Assembly: GCA_945869465.1 (NCBI GenBank)
Contig: CAMBPB010000010.1
Coordinates: 1 to 56,085, forward strand
Reading direction: 5' to 3'
Source: Prosthecobacter debontii
GTDB lineage: Bacteria > Verrucomicrobiota > Verrucomicrobiia > Verrucomicrobiales > Akkermansiaceae
Length of the DNA: 56,085 nucleotides
Part shown: positions 9,522 through 18,099 of the stretch, piece after piece
How the letters are laid out: each line of letters opens with the position of its first letter
Position numbering within the stretch: the stretch's first letter is position 1
Notes under the pieces: generated by a model
Told to the model about the DNA's origin: nothing
What the model saw: the letters and a program-made list of their open reading frames with translations, nothing else
The model's database searches: none
Translations under genes and position numbers: made by a program

Positions 9522-11789
9522 ATGAGCTCCACCACCTACAACCGCTACATACTCAACCAGACGAATTCCGCCCGCGCCATCGAGCAGGGTTTGGCGGAAG
9601 CGGATTGGTATACCAGCCCCATTGCGAAAGTCGAACTGCGGCAATTGCTCGAGCGCCGCGATGGTCCCGCCCTGCGCGACACCCTCCTGTGGTTCATTCT
9701 GCTAGGCGCATCCGGATCCGCGGGTTTCCTGCTGTGGGGCACCTGGTGGGCGATCCTGCCGTTCCTGATCTACGGCGTCATCTACGGCTCCACCTCGGAT
9801 TCCCGCTGGCACGAATCAAGCCACGGCACCGCCTTCCGCACCGACTGGATGAACAACGCGCTCTATGAGATTTCCTCGTTCATGGTGATGCGCGAATCCA
9901 CGGTCTGGCGCTGGAGTCACACCCGCCATCACAGCGACACGATCATCGTCGGACGCGACCCGGAGATCGCCGTGCCCCGACCGCCGGACATCAAGGCGAT
10001 GATCATGGTGTTCCTCAATCTGAACACCATCCCGAAGTATTTCCGCAACTTGATCCTGCACGGCCTCGGCCGCCTCAACAGCGAGGAGCAAACCTATATC
10101 CCCGCCTCCGAACAGCGAAAGGTGTTCTTCAAGGCGCGCATCTATCTACTGATTTATGCCGCCGTGGCCGGCACCGCGATTTTCAGCGGCAGCATCCTGC
10201 CGCTGATGTTCATCGGCCTACCCAATCTCTATGGCGCCTGGCTGATGCCGGTCTATGGCGCCACCCAGCACGCGGGATTGGCTGAAAACGTGCTCGATCA
10301 CCGGCTCAACTGCCGGACGGTTTATATGAACCCGGTCAACCGTTACCTGTATTGGAACATGAACTATCACCTCGAGCACCACATGTTTCCGCTGGTGCCC
10401 TATCACGCCCTGCCGAAACTGCACGAACTCGTCAAAGCTGACATGCCGCCGCCATACCGCGGACTGTGGGAAGCATGGCGCGAGATCATTCCGGCGGTGC
10501 TCCGCCAGCTGAAGGACCCCGGCTACTTCGTCAAACGCTCGATCCCCACCCCCACCCTGCCGCGGGAAGCCGCCGCCACCGCGCCGGCGCACACCCCCGC
10601 CCGCCACGCCGCCGCCGGCGGGTGGATCGAGGTTGGCGACGCCGCACTGCTTGGCAGGGAGGACGTGATCCGCTTCGATCACGACCGTCGGACCTACGCC
10701 ATCTATCAGACATCCGGCGGCCACTACCACGCCACCGACGGCATTTGCACCCATGGCAACACCCATCTTGCCGACGGCCTGGTCAAGGGCACGATCATCG
10801 AATGCCCGAAACACAACGGCCGCTTCGACATCACCGACGGCTCGCCCCAACGAGCGCCGGCCTGCGTCGCCTTGCGCACCTATCCGGTTGAGAACCGCAG
10901 CGGCAGGCTCTTCCTCAACATCGACCAAGCCGGCGGACGCGGCGCGCGCGAACCGCTGATCTATCAGTTCCGCGTGGTCGGCAACCACAATGTCGCCACC
11001 TACATCAAGGAGCTCGTGCTGGAACCTCTCGCCGGCCAAGAGCAAATCGCCTTCACGCCGGGAGACTACATGCAACTCGACATTCCGGCCTACGACGCGA
11101 TCCCATTCCGCGGTTTCGACGTCCGGGAGCCCTACCGCGCGGTGTGGGAAGCCAACCACGTCTTCGACTGCGCGGCCACCCACCCGATCATGGAACGCCG
11201 CAACTACTCGCTCGCCTGCAACCCGGCACTCGAGCGCGTGCTGCGCTTCAACGTCCGCATCGCCACCCCGCCGCGAGGCCAGGAGTGCCCGGCCGGCGCG
11301 GGTTCAAGTTATGTCTGGAACCTCAAACCCGGCGACCGCGTGACGGCCAGCGGTCCCTTCGGTGATTTCCACATCAAGCCCACCCACAAGGAAATGATTT
11401 ACATCGGCGGCGGCGCGGGCATGGCTCCGCTGCGCGCCCACCTCTCCCACTTGTTTGAAACTCAAAACTCCGCCCGCAAAGTCAGCTACTGGTATGGCGC
11501 CCGCTCGCGGCAGGAGCTTTTCTATCAGGACTTCCTCGAGCACCTCGCCAGCCGCCACCAGAACTTCAGCTTCCATCCCGCCCTATCCGAACCACTGCCG
11601 GAAGACGCGTGGAACTCACACACCGGGCTGATCCACGAGGTCGTGCGCGACGCCTGCCTGCGGAAACATCCCGACCTGACAAACGTGGAGTTCTACCTCT
11701 GCGGTCCGCCCACCATGATACGCGCCTGCACCACCATGCTCGACGAGCTCGGCGTCAGGCCGGACCAGATCGCCTTCGATGAGTTTTAA
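9522..11789 (+). CDS. Fusion: membrane fatty-acid-desaturase-like oxygenase + Rieske ferredoxin + NqrF-like flavin reductase
   Basis: One uninterrupted 755-residue frame contains three modules. Residues ~1-345 are a membrane di-iron desaturase/hydroxylase with histidine boxes HESSH (97-101), HTRHH (133-137) and HLEHH (283-287) and several hydrophobic helices. After a Pro/Ala-rich linker (~346-370), residues ~373-470 form a Rieske [2Fe-2S] domain with C409-x-H411 and C428-x2-H431. Residues ~480-755 resemble the FAD/NADH half of Na+-NQR subunit F: RNYSLACNP (FAD contact, R560/Y562/S563), GGGAGMAPLR from 629, and CGPP at 727-730. The NqrF N-terminal helix and plant-type ferredoxin domain are absent; the Rieske domain takes their place. 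Inference: a self-contained NADH-driven membrane oxygenase, like MocD, MocE and MocF combined. The substrate is unknown. Its stop overlaps that of the convergent oxidoreductase gene. Confidence 0.85.
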   Translation: MSSTTYNRYILNQTNSARAIEQGLAEADWYTSPIAKVELRQLLERRDGPALRDTLLWFILLGASGSAGFLLWGTWWAILPFLIYGVIYGSTSDSRWHESSHGTAFRTDWMNNALYEISSFMVMRESTVWRWSHTRHHSDTIIVGRDPEIAVPRPPDIKAMIMVFLNLNTIPKYFRNLILHGLGRLNSEEQTYIPASEQRKVFFKARIYLLIYAAVAGTAIFSGSILPLMFIGLPNLYGAWLMPVYGATQHAGLAENVLDHRLNCRTVYMNPVNRYLYWNMNYHLEHHMFPLVPYHALPKLHELVKADMPPPYRGLWEAWREIIPAVLRQLKDPGYFVKRSIPTPTLPREAAATAPAHTPARHAAAGGWIEVGDAALLGREDVIRFDHDRRTYAIYQTSGGHYHATDGICTHGNTHLADGLVKGTIIECPKHNGRFDITDGSPQRAPACVALRTYPVENRSGRLFLNIDQAGGRGAREPLIYQFRVVGNHNVATYIKELVLEPLAGQEQIAFTPGDYMQLDIPAYDAIPFRGFDVREPYRAVWEANHVFDCAATHPIMERRNYSLACNPALERVLRFNVRIATPPRGQECPAGAGSSYVWNLKPGDRVTASGPFGDFHIKPTHKEMIYIGGGAGMAPLRAHLSHLFETQNSARKVSYWYGARSRQELFYQDFLEHLASRHQNFSFHPALSEPLPEDAWNSHTGLIHEVVRDACLRKHPDLTNVEFYLCGPPTMIRACTTMLDELGVRPDQIAFDEF

Positions 11790-13153
11790 CTCACCTGTGG
11801 CGGCGCGAACCCGTCGCGGTAATCGCGACGCACGATGGTCTTGGTCGCTTCAGCGTTGTTAGTGAAAGCGAGTTTCGACTTGTCCCAGAGCAGCTCCTGG
11901 CCGGGGAAACGGGTGGCCTTGACCGTTAGAAGCACGGCTTCGGTGATGCGGACAGCGTCCTTGAACGGGGTGCGCAGTTCGGTTCTCCTGCCGAGGCAGT
12001 TGTCCACCCACGCGTGCCAGTGGTTGAGGCGCGGAAACTCCGGCAACCCCGGCATCCGCAAGCCTTCCTCCATCTTGCCATCCCGCCAGATCTTGAGCCG
12101 GCCGTCGGCTTCGAGCGTGAGCGTGCCCTTTTCACAGACGACCACCGTCATGTTGCCGCCCTTGATCGGTTCGGGGATCCGCATCTGCTCCAGGCTCGGC
12201 TGCTGGTTGCAGTCGTAATAGTGGATCGGAAAGGTCTTGCCCGCGAACTTGTCGGAATTAACCTCATAGACCACAGTCGATTTGCACGGATTGGTGTGGA
12301 AGTTCTTGTCGGCAGGCTCCGCGCAGTCGGTCTTCACCGACACCGGCGACATCAGCTCGTCGTAGCTGAAAAAGATCACGTCGAGAATGTGGCAACCCCA
12401 GTCGCCGAGACCGTTGGTGCCGAATTCCCACCACGAGCGCCATTTCACAGGAGCCAGCTGCTCGTGATAGGGCATCTTCGCGCAGGGGCCGAGCCACAGG
12501 TTCCAATCCAGATTCGGCGGCACGACCGGGACTTCCTTGAGAACCTTGCCGAAGTTGAAATATTGGCCCGGGTTGGGGGAACCGGTCCAGGTGTAGGCTT
12601 CGATGGCCTTGCCAAGTTGTCCCTGCCGCAGGATTTCGACTGCGGCGCGGCGGCCGGGATTGGCCATGCGCTGGTTGCCGAGTTGAGTGACGAGCTGCGG
12701 CTTGGCCTTGAGCGCCTGTTCCACCATGACCAGCTCCGCAAGCTGATGGACCAGCGGCTTCTGGCCATACACATGCTTGTTATGCGCCATCGCGGTTAGA
12801 AGAATGGGCGCGTGCGAGTGGTCCGGCACCGAGACAATCACCGCATCGAATTTGTCCGCGTGTTTGGCGAAGGCCTCGCGGTAATCCACGCTGGTGAAGG
12901 CGTTCGGGTGGTCCTTGGCGGCCTGCGCGAGATAGTTCGAATCCACGTCGCAGAGGCCGGTGATTTCCACATCGGGATGGGAGGCGACTTGTTTCCGGTC
13001 GGCGGCGCCAATCGTTCCAACCACGCCGATCGAGAGCACTCGGAGTTTGCCGTTGGGAGATGCCGCGCGGGCGCGCGACAGGCCGAGGGTGGTCAGGCCG
13101 AGGCTTGCGGCGGCCGTGGAGTGCAGGAAATGTCGGCGACTCGTGGAGTTCAT
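11786..13153 (-). CDS. Gfo/Idh/MocA family oxidoreductase, Tat-exported
   Basis: From the ATG at 13153 the protein has 455 residues and begins with a Tat signal (STSRRHFLHSTAAASLG). The NAD(P)-binding half has the glycine-rich loop VGTIGAADRK, the acidic strand end ITGLCDVD, and the HVYGQKPLVHQ block that corresponds to the family's EKP motif, with Q for E. The C-terminal half (WNLWLGPCAKMPYHEQLAPV, then WWEFGTNGLGDWGCHILDV) is the bacterial type found in Verrucomicrobiota and Planctomycetota. Exported members are thought to carry a tightly bound cofactor and act on sugars or sugar acids; the substrate cannot be read here. The frame to 13252 is an extension without signal-peptide logic. It converges with the desaturase fusion (4-nt overlap) and diverges from the cupredoxin gene. 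Confidence 0.92.
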   Translation of the reverse strand: MNSTSRRHFLHSTAAASLGLTTLGLSRARAASPNGKLRVLSIGVVGTIGAADRKQVASHPDVEITGLCDVDSNYLAQAAKDHPNAFTSVDYREAFAKHADKFDAVIVSVPDHSHAPILLTAMAHNKHVYGQKPLVHQLAELVMVEQALKAKPQLVTQLGNQRMANPGRRAAVEILRQGQLGKAIEAYTWTGSPNPGQYFNFGKVLKEVPVVPPNLDWNLWLGPCAKMPYHEQLAPVKWRSWWEFGTNGLGDWGCHILDVIFFSYDELMSPVSVKTDCAEPADKNFHTNPCKSTVVYEVNSDKFAGKTFPIHYYDCNQQPSLEQMRIPEPIKGGNMTVVVCEKGTLTLEADGRLKIWRDGKMEEGLRMPGLPEFPRLNHWHAWVDNCLGRRTELRTPFKDAVRITEAVLLTVKATRFPGQELLWDKSKLAFTNNAEATKTIVRRDYRDGFAPPQVS

Positions 13154-13281
13154 AGGTGAGTGCGATACGGGAGGGCAGGAGGGCATCTTTCCGTAAAATC
13201 CATTGTGTGAATGCCCCTGCCCACCCCGTATGACACCACTTGACGGATTCATTCCTTCGCGTTTTCATCCACCTCCCATCC

Positions 13282-14862
13282 ATGCACCGCATCCTCACCC
13301 CCGTCATCATCGCCCTGTTCGTGGCCCATGCCTCAGCGGCTGAAACGCAGATCATCCATATTAAAACCCTCCAGGCAAAAATGCGCTACGACGTGAAGGA
13401 CTTCACCGTCCGGGCCGGCGCGGACGTGAAGATCATTTTCGAAAACATCGACGACATGCCGCACAATCTCGTGCTCTTCGATGCCGGCACCGATGTCCTG
13501 GCGGTTTGCGCCAAGAACATGGAGAAACCCGACGAAGCCTTGAAGCGCGACTGGCTCCCGGTCGATCCGCGGATGCTGGCCCACTCGAAGGCGGTGGCTC
13601 CCAAGACCAAGGACGAAATCGTCTTCAAGGCGCCGAACAAGAGCGGTGTCTATCCGTATGTCTGCACTTTCCCAGGTCACGCCGCCAGCATGCAGGGAAA
13701 AATGCAGGTCGTCACGCCGGGACCCGGGCTGACCGGGCTGAAGTTCGCACTCTATGAGGGAAACTGGCCCAGTCTGCCGGACTTTTCCACTCTCAAACCG
13801 CATCGTGAGGGCCCGATCGATGACAATCTCATCCAGCTCAAGTTCGACGATTATAAGAACCAGTATGGGATGGTTTATACCGGCAAGCTCAACGCTCCAA
13901 AGGATGGCGAATACACCTTCTACATCGCGGGCGACGACGGCTTACGCCTGTTCATCGACGGAACCAAGGTGATCGATCACGATGGCATCCATGCCTCGAC
14001 CGAAATCAAGGAAGGCAGGATCAAGCTCAAGGCGGGCGAGCACGACCTGCGGTTGCTGTATTTCCAGGGGACCGGCGAATCGGCGGTTTACGTGGCATGG
14101 CGGAGCAAGGACTTCACCCACACGCCGCTGAGCAAGTGGGTCCATCCAGACGCGCCGATCGATAGTTTCGGCCCGAAAAAAGCGAGTCCCAAGGCCGGCT
14201 TAAAATTGGTCGCCGACACGGAACCCATCATCTATCGGAACTTTATCACCAACGCCGGCGGACGAGCCATCGGCGTCGGCTATCCTGATGGCTTCAATCT
14301 CGCGTGGAGTGCCGAGAAGATGAATCTCACGCTGCTCTGGCGCGGGGCGTTCATCGATGCTTCAAAACACTGGAGCGACCGCGGCGGCGGCGACCAGGCA
14401 CCGCTCGGTCAGGATGTGGTGCGCCCCACCGCGGATGTCGCCGAGCCATTCGCCATCCTTGCCTCCCTCGATGCCGGGTGGCCCAAGTCGAACCCGAAGC
14501 AACGTTCCGAAGAATATTCCTGGAAAGGCTACCGACTGGACGAAAATCGCCGCCCCACCTTCGCCTACACTTGGAACAACGTGAAGATCACCGACCGCTT
14601 CGATCCCGAGAATGACGCCACCGAGGGCGGCAAGCTCGTCCGCACTCTGAAACTCACCGGTTCGATCCCAGCCAACACCTACCTGCGCATCGCAAGCGGC
14701 ACATTTCAACCTGTCGGCAGCGGATTCACCGTGGCGGGCGGCGCACTCAATGTCGCCGCAACCGGCGCGAAGGTCGCCGGCGCCGATCTAATCGTTCCCG
14801 CGCGCGCGGAAATCCAAATCATCTACATGTGGCCGGGATCACGGGCACAGTCCTCCAACTGA
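13282..14862 (+). CDS. Secreted cupredoxin-PA14 domain protein
   Basis: The ATG at 13282 gives 526 residues with a Sec signal (about 1-20, cut near ASAAE). Residues ~22-145 are a plastocyanin/azurin-like domain with a complete type 1 copper site: H61 (PHNLVLF), C128, H133 and M137 (CTFPGHAASM). Residues ~160-285 are a PA14 domain (YTGKLNAPKDGEYTFYIAGD, DDGLRLFIDG). The remaining ~240 residues (AIGVGYPDGFNLAWSAEKM, LLWRGAFIDASKHW) form a domain I know from large cytochrome-type proteins of Planctomycetota/Verrucomicrobiota but whose function is unknown. Copper would mediate electron transfer and PA14 suggests glycan binding. The next gene begins 27 bp downstream and encodes a beta-propeller often found in the same large proteins, so the two probably act together in the periplasm. 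Confidence 0.85.
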   Translation: MHRILTPVIIALFVAHASAAETQIIHIKTLQAKMRYDVKDFTVRAGADVKIIFENIDDMPHNLVLFDAGTDVLAVCAKNMEKPDEALKRDWLPVDPRMLAHSKAVAPKTKDEIVFKAPNKSGVYPYVCTFPGHAASMQGKMQVVTPGPGLTGLKFALYEGNWPSLPDFSTLKPHREGPIDDNLIQLKFDDYKNQYGMVYTGKLNAPKDGEYTFYIAGDDGLRLFIDGTKVIDHDGIHASTEIKEGRIKLKAGEHDLRLLYFQGTGESAVYVAWRSKDFTHTPLSKWVHPDAPIDSFGPKKASPKAGLKLVADTEPIIYRNFITNAGGRAIGVGYPDGFNLAWSAEKMNLTLLWRGAFIDASKHWSDRGGGDQAPLGQDVVRPTADVAEPFAILASLDAGWPKSNPKQRSEEYSWKGYRLDENRRPTFAYTWNNVKITDRFDPENDATEGGKLVRTLKLTGSIPANTYLRIASGTFQPVGSGFTVAGGALNVAATGAKVAGADLIVPARAEIQIIYMWPGSRAQSSN

Positions 14863-14889
14863 TTCACGACACCTTTCATCCTCTTCATC

Positions 14890-16347
14890 ATGAAATCTCC
14901 GACCACTCTCTGCGGCTTGCTGCTCGCCTCCGCGCTTGTCCACGCGGCCAACCCGCAGGAATCCGACTATTACAAGATCACCACCTTCCCCACACCCCCG
15001 GAAACAGCGCTTGAAGTCAGCTCCATCGAGCTGCTGCCCGGCGGAAAACTCGCCCTCGGCACCCGGCGCGGCGAAATCTGGACGGTCTCTAACGCCCATG
15101 GCGCGGCGGATAAGATCGAATACCAACTCTTCGCCGCCGGCCAGCACGAGGTCATGGGTCTCGCTTGGAAAGATGGCTCGCTTTACGAAACCAACCGCTA
15201 CGAAGTCGCCCGCCTCAAGGATGACGACGGTGACGGTCGCGCCGATACCTTCGCCACCGTGTCCGACAAGTGGGGCGTGAGCGGCGACTATCATGAATAT
15301 GCCTTCGGTTCGCGCTTCGACAAAAACGGCGATATCTGGGTGGTCCTCTGCCTCACCGGCTCCTTCAGCAGCGCCACGGATTTCCGCGGCTGGGCCATGC
15401 GCGTGAAACCCGACGGCACCCTCGTCCCGACGTGCAGCGGCATCCGCTCGCCGGCAGGCCTGGGTTTCGATGCGGACGGGGAGGTTTACTACACCGACAA
15501 CCAGGGTCCGTGGCACGGTGCATCGACACTCCAGCACCTGATTCCCGGCACCTTCCAAGGCCACCCCGGCGGTTTCCAGTGGTATGACAAGGCTCCTAAC
15601 ATGGGACCCCGCCCGCCCGCCCCCAACGACAACAGCCGCATGGTCACCGAGCGCGCACGCATCAAGGAGCTGGTGCCTCCGGCGGTTTACATGGTCCACG
15701 GAAAAATCGGCAACTCCTCGTCCTTCATCGTCTGCGATCTGAGCAAGGGAAAATTCGGGCCGTTTCAAAAGCAGCTCTTTGTTGCCGATCAATGCCATTC
15801 GAATATCTCGCGGGTATTCCTCGAATCCGTCAATGGCGTCAAACAAGGCGTGGTCTTTCCTTTCCTCAAAGGATTCAAGTCCGGCCCCATCGGCGGCCGC
15901 ATGAACGACGACGGACAGATTTTCGTCGGCGGTTCCGACCGCGGCTGGGGCGCCCAGGGCGGCAAGCCCTTCAACTTCGAGCGCGTGGACTGGACCGGAA
16001 AGGTGCCCTTTGAAGTGCACGAAATGCGCGCCAAACCCGATGGCTTCGAACTCACCTTCACCGAGCCCGTCGATCCCGCCACTGCCGGCGATCCCGCAAG
16101 TTACAAGGCCCGCGAGTTCACCTATATCTATCGCGGCGACTATGGCAGCCCCGAGGTGGATGACGTGATCCCGAAGATCACCAAAGCCGTTGTTGGTGGC
16201 GACAGGAAATCCGTCCGCCTGACCTTCGACAAGCTCACCAAAGGCCACATCCACGAGCTGCACTTCGATGGCGTGAAATCCGCCTCCGGCACACCGATCC
16301 TCCACCCCGTCGGTTACTACACGCTCAACGAAATCCCGACGCAGTGA
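14890..16347 (+). CDS. Secreted beta-propeller protein (sorbosone-dehydrogenase-like, DUF7133 type)
   Basis: A 485-residue protein with a Sec signal (MKSPTTLCGLLLASALVHAA). Repeated propeller blades are visible: IELLPGGKLALGTRRGEIW, VMGLAWKDGSLYETNRYEV, the Asp-rich DDDGDGRADTF loop, and PAGLGFDADGEVYYTDNQG. These match the seven-blade PQQ-dependent glucose/sorbosone dehydrogenase-like family that planctomycetes and Verrucomicrobia export in many copies. The last ~90 residues (GFELTFTEPVDPATAGDPAS onwards) look like an added beta-sandwich. It is the middle gene of a three-gene run (27 bp after the cupredoxin gene, 25 bp before the GH43-like gene). A plausible role is periplasmic sugar oxidation with electrons passed to the copper protein; that coupling is inference. 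Confidence 0.8.
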   Translation: MKSPTTLCGLLLASALVHAANPQESDYYKITTFPTPPETALEVSSIELLPGGKLALGTRRGEIWTVSNAHGAADKIEYQLFAAGQHEVMGLAWKDGSLYETNRYEVARLKDDDGDGRADTFATVSDKWGVSGDYHEYAFGSRFDKNGDIWVVLCLTGSFSSATDFRGWAMRVKPDGTLVPTCSGIRSPAGLGFDADGEVYYTDNQGPWHGASTLQHLIPGTFQGHPGGFQWYDKAPNMGPRPPAPNDNSRMVTERARIKELVPPAVYMVHGKIGNSSSFIVCDLSKGKFGPFQKQLFVADQCHSNISRVFLESVNGVKQGVVFPFLKGFKSGPIGGRMNDDGQIFVGGSDRGWGAQGGKPFNFERVDWTGKVPFEVHEMRAKPDGFELTFTEPVDPATAGDPASYKAREFTYIYRGDYGSPEVDDVIPKITKAVVGGDRKSVRLTFDKLTKGHIHELHFDGVKSASGTPILHPVGYYTLNEIPTQ

Positions 16348-16372
16348 GGTGATTCCAAAGCCGAAAAATCCC

Positions 16373-17464
16373 ATGAGAAACCCAATTTCCACGGGCATCC
16401 TCGCAGCAACCGCCGTTGCCCTCCTTGCAACCGCAACCGCGGACGAGGAGCGACAAGTCATCGAGCCCCCCAAAGGCGACGCCAAACCGGTGCCCGAAGA
16501 CGTGATGAAGCGCGTTTACGAGGAAGCCAAAACACCCTTCAAATACGGCGTGGTGCTCAAGGGCGAGGGCCCTAAAAAAGTCGACAGCCCGAGTGTTTTC
16601 CGTCATGGCGGCAAATGGTACATGGTTTATATCATCTTCGACGGCAATGGTTATGAAACCGCCATTGCCGTGAGCGACGATTTGCTTTCATGGCAGCCGC
16701 TGGGGAAAATCCTGCCCTTCCGCCAGGGAACGTGGGACGCGATGCAGGCCGCCGGTTACATCGCCCTGCAAGACCACGTCTGGGGCGGCTCCTATGCACT
16801 CCGCACCCATGATGACAAATACTGGTTGTCCTATCTCGGCGGCAAGTTGAAGGGCTACGAAAGCGATCCCCTGGCGATCAGCCTGGCCTGGAGCCCGGAC
16901 CCCACGAAGCCCGAACCGTGGACCCGCCTCGAAGCTCCCGTGCTCACCCGCGACCAGCCGGATTGCCGGGATTGGGAGAAACTCACTCAATACAAAAGCA
17001 ATATCATTCACGACAAGGATTCCACGCTCGGATATCCCTACGTGATGTATTACAACGGCAAGCGGGACTCCGGTTACGAGCGCATCGGCATGGCCGTCTC
17101 CAACGATATGAAAACTTGGCTGCGCTATGGCAAGCAGCCCGTGATCGACAACGGCAAGGGAATCTCCGGCGATCCGCAGGTGGTGCGCATGGGCGACGTC
17201 TGGGTGATGTTCTACTTCGGAGCGTTCTGGAAACCCAAGGCCTTCGACACCTTCGCCTGCTCGCAGGACCTCGTTCATTGGACCAAATGGACCGGACCTC
17301 ATCTGATAGAGCCGTCGGAGCCCTGGGATCAGGAATACGCCCACAAGCCGTGGATGGTGAAACACGATGGCGTCGTCTATCACTTCTACAACGCCGTGGG
17401 CAACCAGGGCCGGGTGATCGCCCTGGCGACCTCGAAAGACCTGCGCAAGGCGAAATCTCGTTGA
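16373..17464 (+). CDS. Secreted five-bladed propeller glycosidase-like protein (GH43/GH130 superfamily)
   Basis: From the ATG at 16373 the product is 363 residues with a signal peptide (MRNPISTGILAATAVALLAT). Blades with family motifs are present: DSPSVFRHGGKWYMVYIIFD, AIAVSDDLLSW, YVMYYNGKRDSGYERIGMAV, SGDPQVVRMGDVWVMFYF and HKPWMVKHDGVVYHFYNAVG. The pattern of an Asp-containing entry to each blade followed by YMVY and SxDLxxW is typical of the GH43/GH32/GH130 superfamily, in which three acidic residues catalyse hydrolysis or phosphorolysis; I cannot assign the exact family. The gene follows the propeller gene by 25 bp. The Gfo/Idh, copper-protein and propeller neighbours suggest a glycan-processing locus. 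The GTG at 16349 is rejected because the signal peptide starts at 16373. Confidence 0.78.
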   Translation: MRNPISTGILAATAVALLATATADEERQVIEPPKGDAKPVPEDVMKRVYEEAKTPFKYGVVLKGEGPKKVDSPSVFRHGGKWYMVYIIFDGNGYETAIAVSDDLLSWQPLGKILPFRQGTWDAMQAAGYIALQDHVWGGSYALRTHDDKYWLSYLGGKLKGYESDPLAISLAWSPDPTKPEPWTRLEAPVLTRDQPDCRDWEKLTQYKSNIIHDKDSTLGYPYVMYYNGKRDSGYERIGMAVSNDMKTWLRYGKQPVIDNGKGISGDPQVVRMGDVWVMFYFGAFWKPKAFDTFACSQDLVHWTKWTGPHLIEPSEPWDQEYAHKPWMVKHDGVVYHFYNAVGNQGRVIALATSKDLRKAKSR

Positions 17465-17515
17465 CCCGCATCCGGTGCCGGATGGTAAGCTCGCATTCAA
17501 TTATATGATTGATTG

Positions 17516-17977
17516 CTAGAAAAAACTTTTGGGGGTGAAGTCCGTTGCAAGAACTGGTGGCCGGACCGGCCTGCCTGTCGTAGCCTTGGCGAAGACTTGA
17601 GGCAGGGAAAGGGCGGTTGAGCGGCCGATGCCGAATTTTTCACAAGCTCTCCTTAGAGCCATAGCTTCAGCGTTTGAACAGGGATCGCCGAAGTCGCTAC
17701 AGTTTGAATCTTCGTTTCCAGTCGCACTTCGACTAATTGAGCGATCGCTTCCATGAATTGTGAGCTTGCCTACTATTACAGTGCGATCGCCGTGATAGTC
17801 ACAGTTTAGATCCCACTCCCAACCTGGGGCTAAATCGTCGAGAATCTCACAGAGATAATGCCAAGGAATAAAATCCACTTCCCCCGTTTTTTTGCCTTTT
17901 GAATATACGGGTTTTTGTTTTAGATATTCAGTAAACGGATCTAAGAATTTCGCCAGAATTTCGTTGATAGTTTCCAT
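17516..17977 (-). CDS. Rad52-like single-strand annealing protein, apparently of cyanobacterial origin, with a repeat-encoded tail
   Basis: The 153-residue frame begins METINEILAKFLDPF. Residues ~35-120 resemble Rad52/Rad22-type annealing proteins: IPWHYLCEILDDLAPGWEWD, GKLTIHG, then the signature SNAEAMALRRACEKFGIGR, equivalent to the family's A(F)RRACxxFGLGR. Such proteins anneal complementary DNA during recombination. The DNA is visibly more AT-rich than its neighbours and holds two GCGATCGC octamers (HIP1, abundant in cyanobacteria), and the upstream spacer also looks cyanobacterial. The last ~25 residues (FAKATTGRPVRPPVLATDF, then TPK) are encoded by a repeat that recurs at 18192-18322, so the native C terminus has been replaced. 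Function in this host is doubtful. Family assignment is by motif only. Confidence 0.6.
   Translation of the reverse strand: METINEILAKFLDPFTEYLKQKPVYSKGKKTGEVDFIPWHYLCEILDDLAPGWEWDLNCDYHGDRTVIVGKLTIHGSDRSISRSATGNEDSNCSDFGDPCSNAEAMALRRACEKFGIGRSTALSLPQVFAKATTGRPVRPPVLATDFTPKSFF
17521..17617 (-). repeat. Direct repeat, copy A (left edge of the cyanobacterial-like island)
   Basis: About 60 bases starting GGGGGTGAAGTCCGTTGCAA are nearly identical to copy B at 18192. The core holds the near-palindrome GGCCGGACCGGCC, and the flank GCGAAGACTTGAGGCAGGGA is also shared. On the minus strand the core encodes TTGRPVRPPVLATDFTPK, in frame with the end of the Rad52-like gene. Confidence 0.8.
17741..17790. 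other. Two HIP1 octamers (GCGATCGC), a cyanobacterial genome signature
   Basis: GCGATCGC occurs at 17741-17748 and again at 17783-17790, inside the Rad52-like gene. This palindrome is massively over-represented in many cyanobacterial genomes. I did not notice another copy in the window. Two copies within 50 bp of an AT-shifted gene support transfer from a cyanobacterium. Confidence 0.7.
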
Positions 17978-18099
17978 GTTGTTCTAAGGCAATAAAGGCA
18001 CTATTTTCTTTAACCCACGCAGGTGGGTTTGGTTTGTATTCGCAGTAATTCTATTCCGGCTTTAGCTTTAACCGGTGGATTTCCACCCCCTAGATTTAA
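17978..18099. other. Cyanobacterial-like intergenic spacer with hairpins
   Basis: AT-rich spacer between the two island reading frames. It holds a 7-bp hairpin AACCCAC-GCAG-GTGGGTT (18012-18029) followed by a T-rich run, and a second hairpin GGTGG-ATTT-CCACC (18074-18087). From memory, ACCCACGCAGGTGGGTTT is a common intergenic element of Nostoc-type genomes. Nothing in it resembles the flanking verrucomicrobial DNA. Confidence 0.5.

Noticed and set aside
9347..9535. N-terminal extension of the PSD1 lipoprotein to 9535
   Set aside because: It overlaps the divergent desaturase start and lies upstream of a perfect lipoprotein signal at 9346.
9522..13153. Rhizopine-catabolism (moc) cluster, because MocD/E/F-like modules lie beside a Gfo/Idh/MocA protein
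   Set aside because: The two genes are convergent, the oxidoreductase is Tat-exported and of a type common in this phylum, and no other moc gene is present.
14839..16485. A 548-residue minus-strand frame over the propeller gene
   Set aside because: Shadow of the GC-rich plus-strand gene, which has a signal peptide and clear blade motifs.
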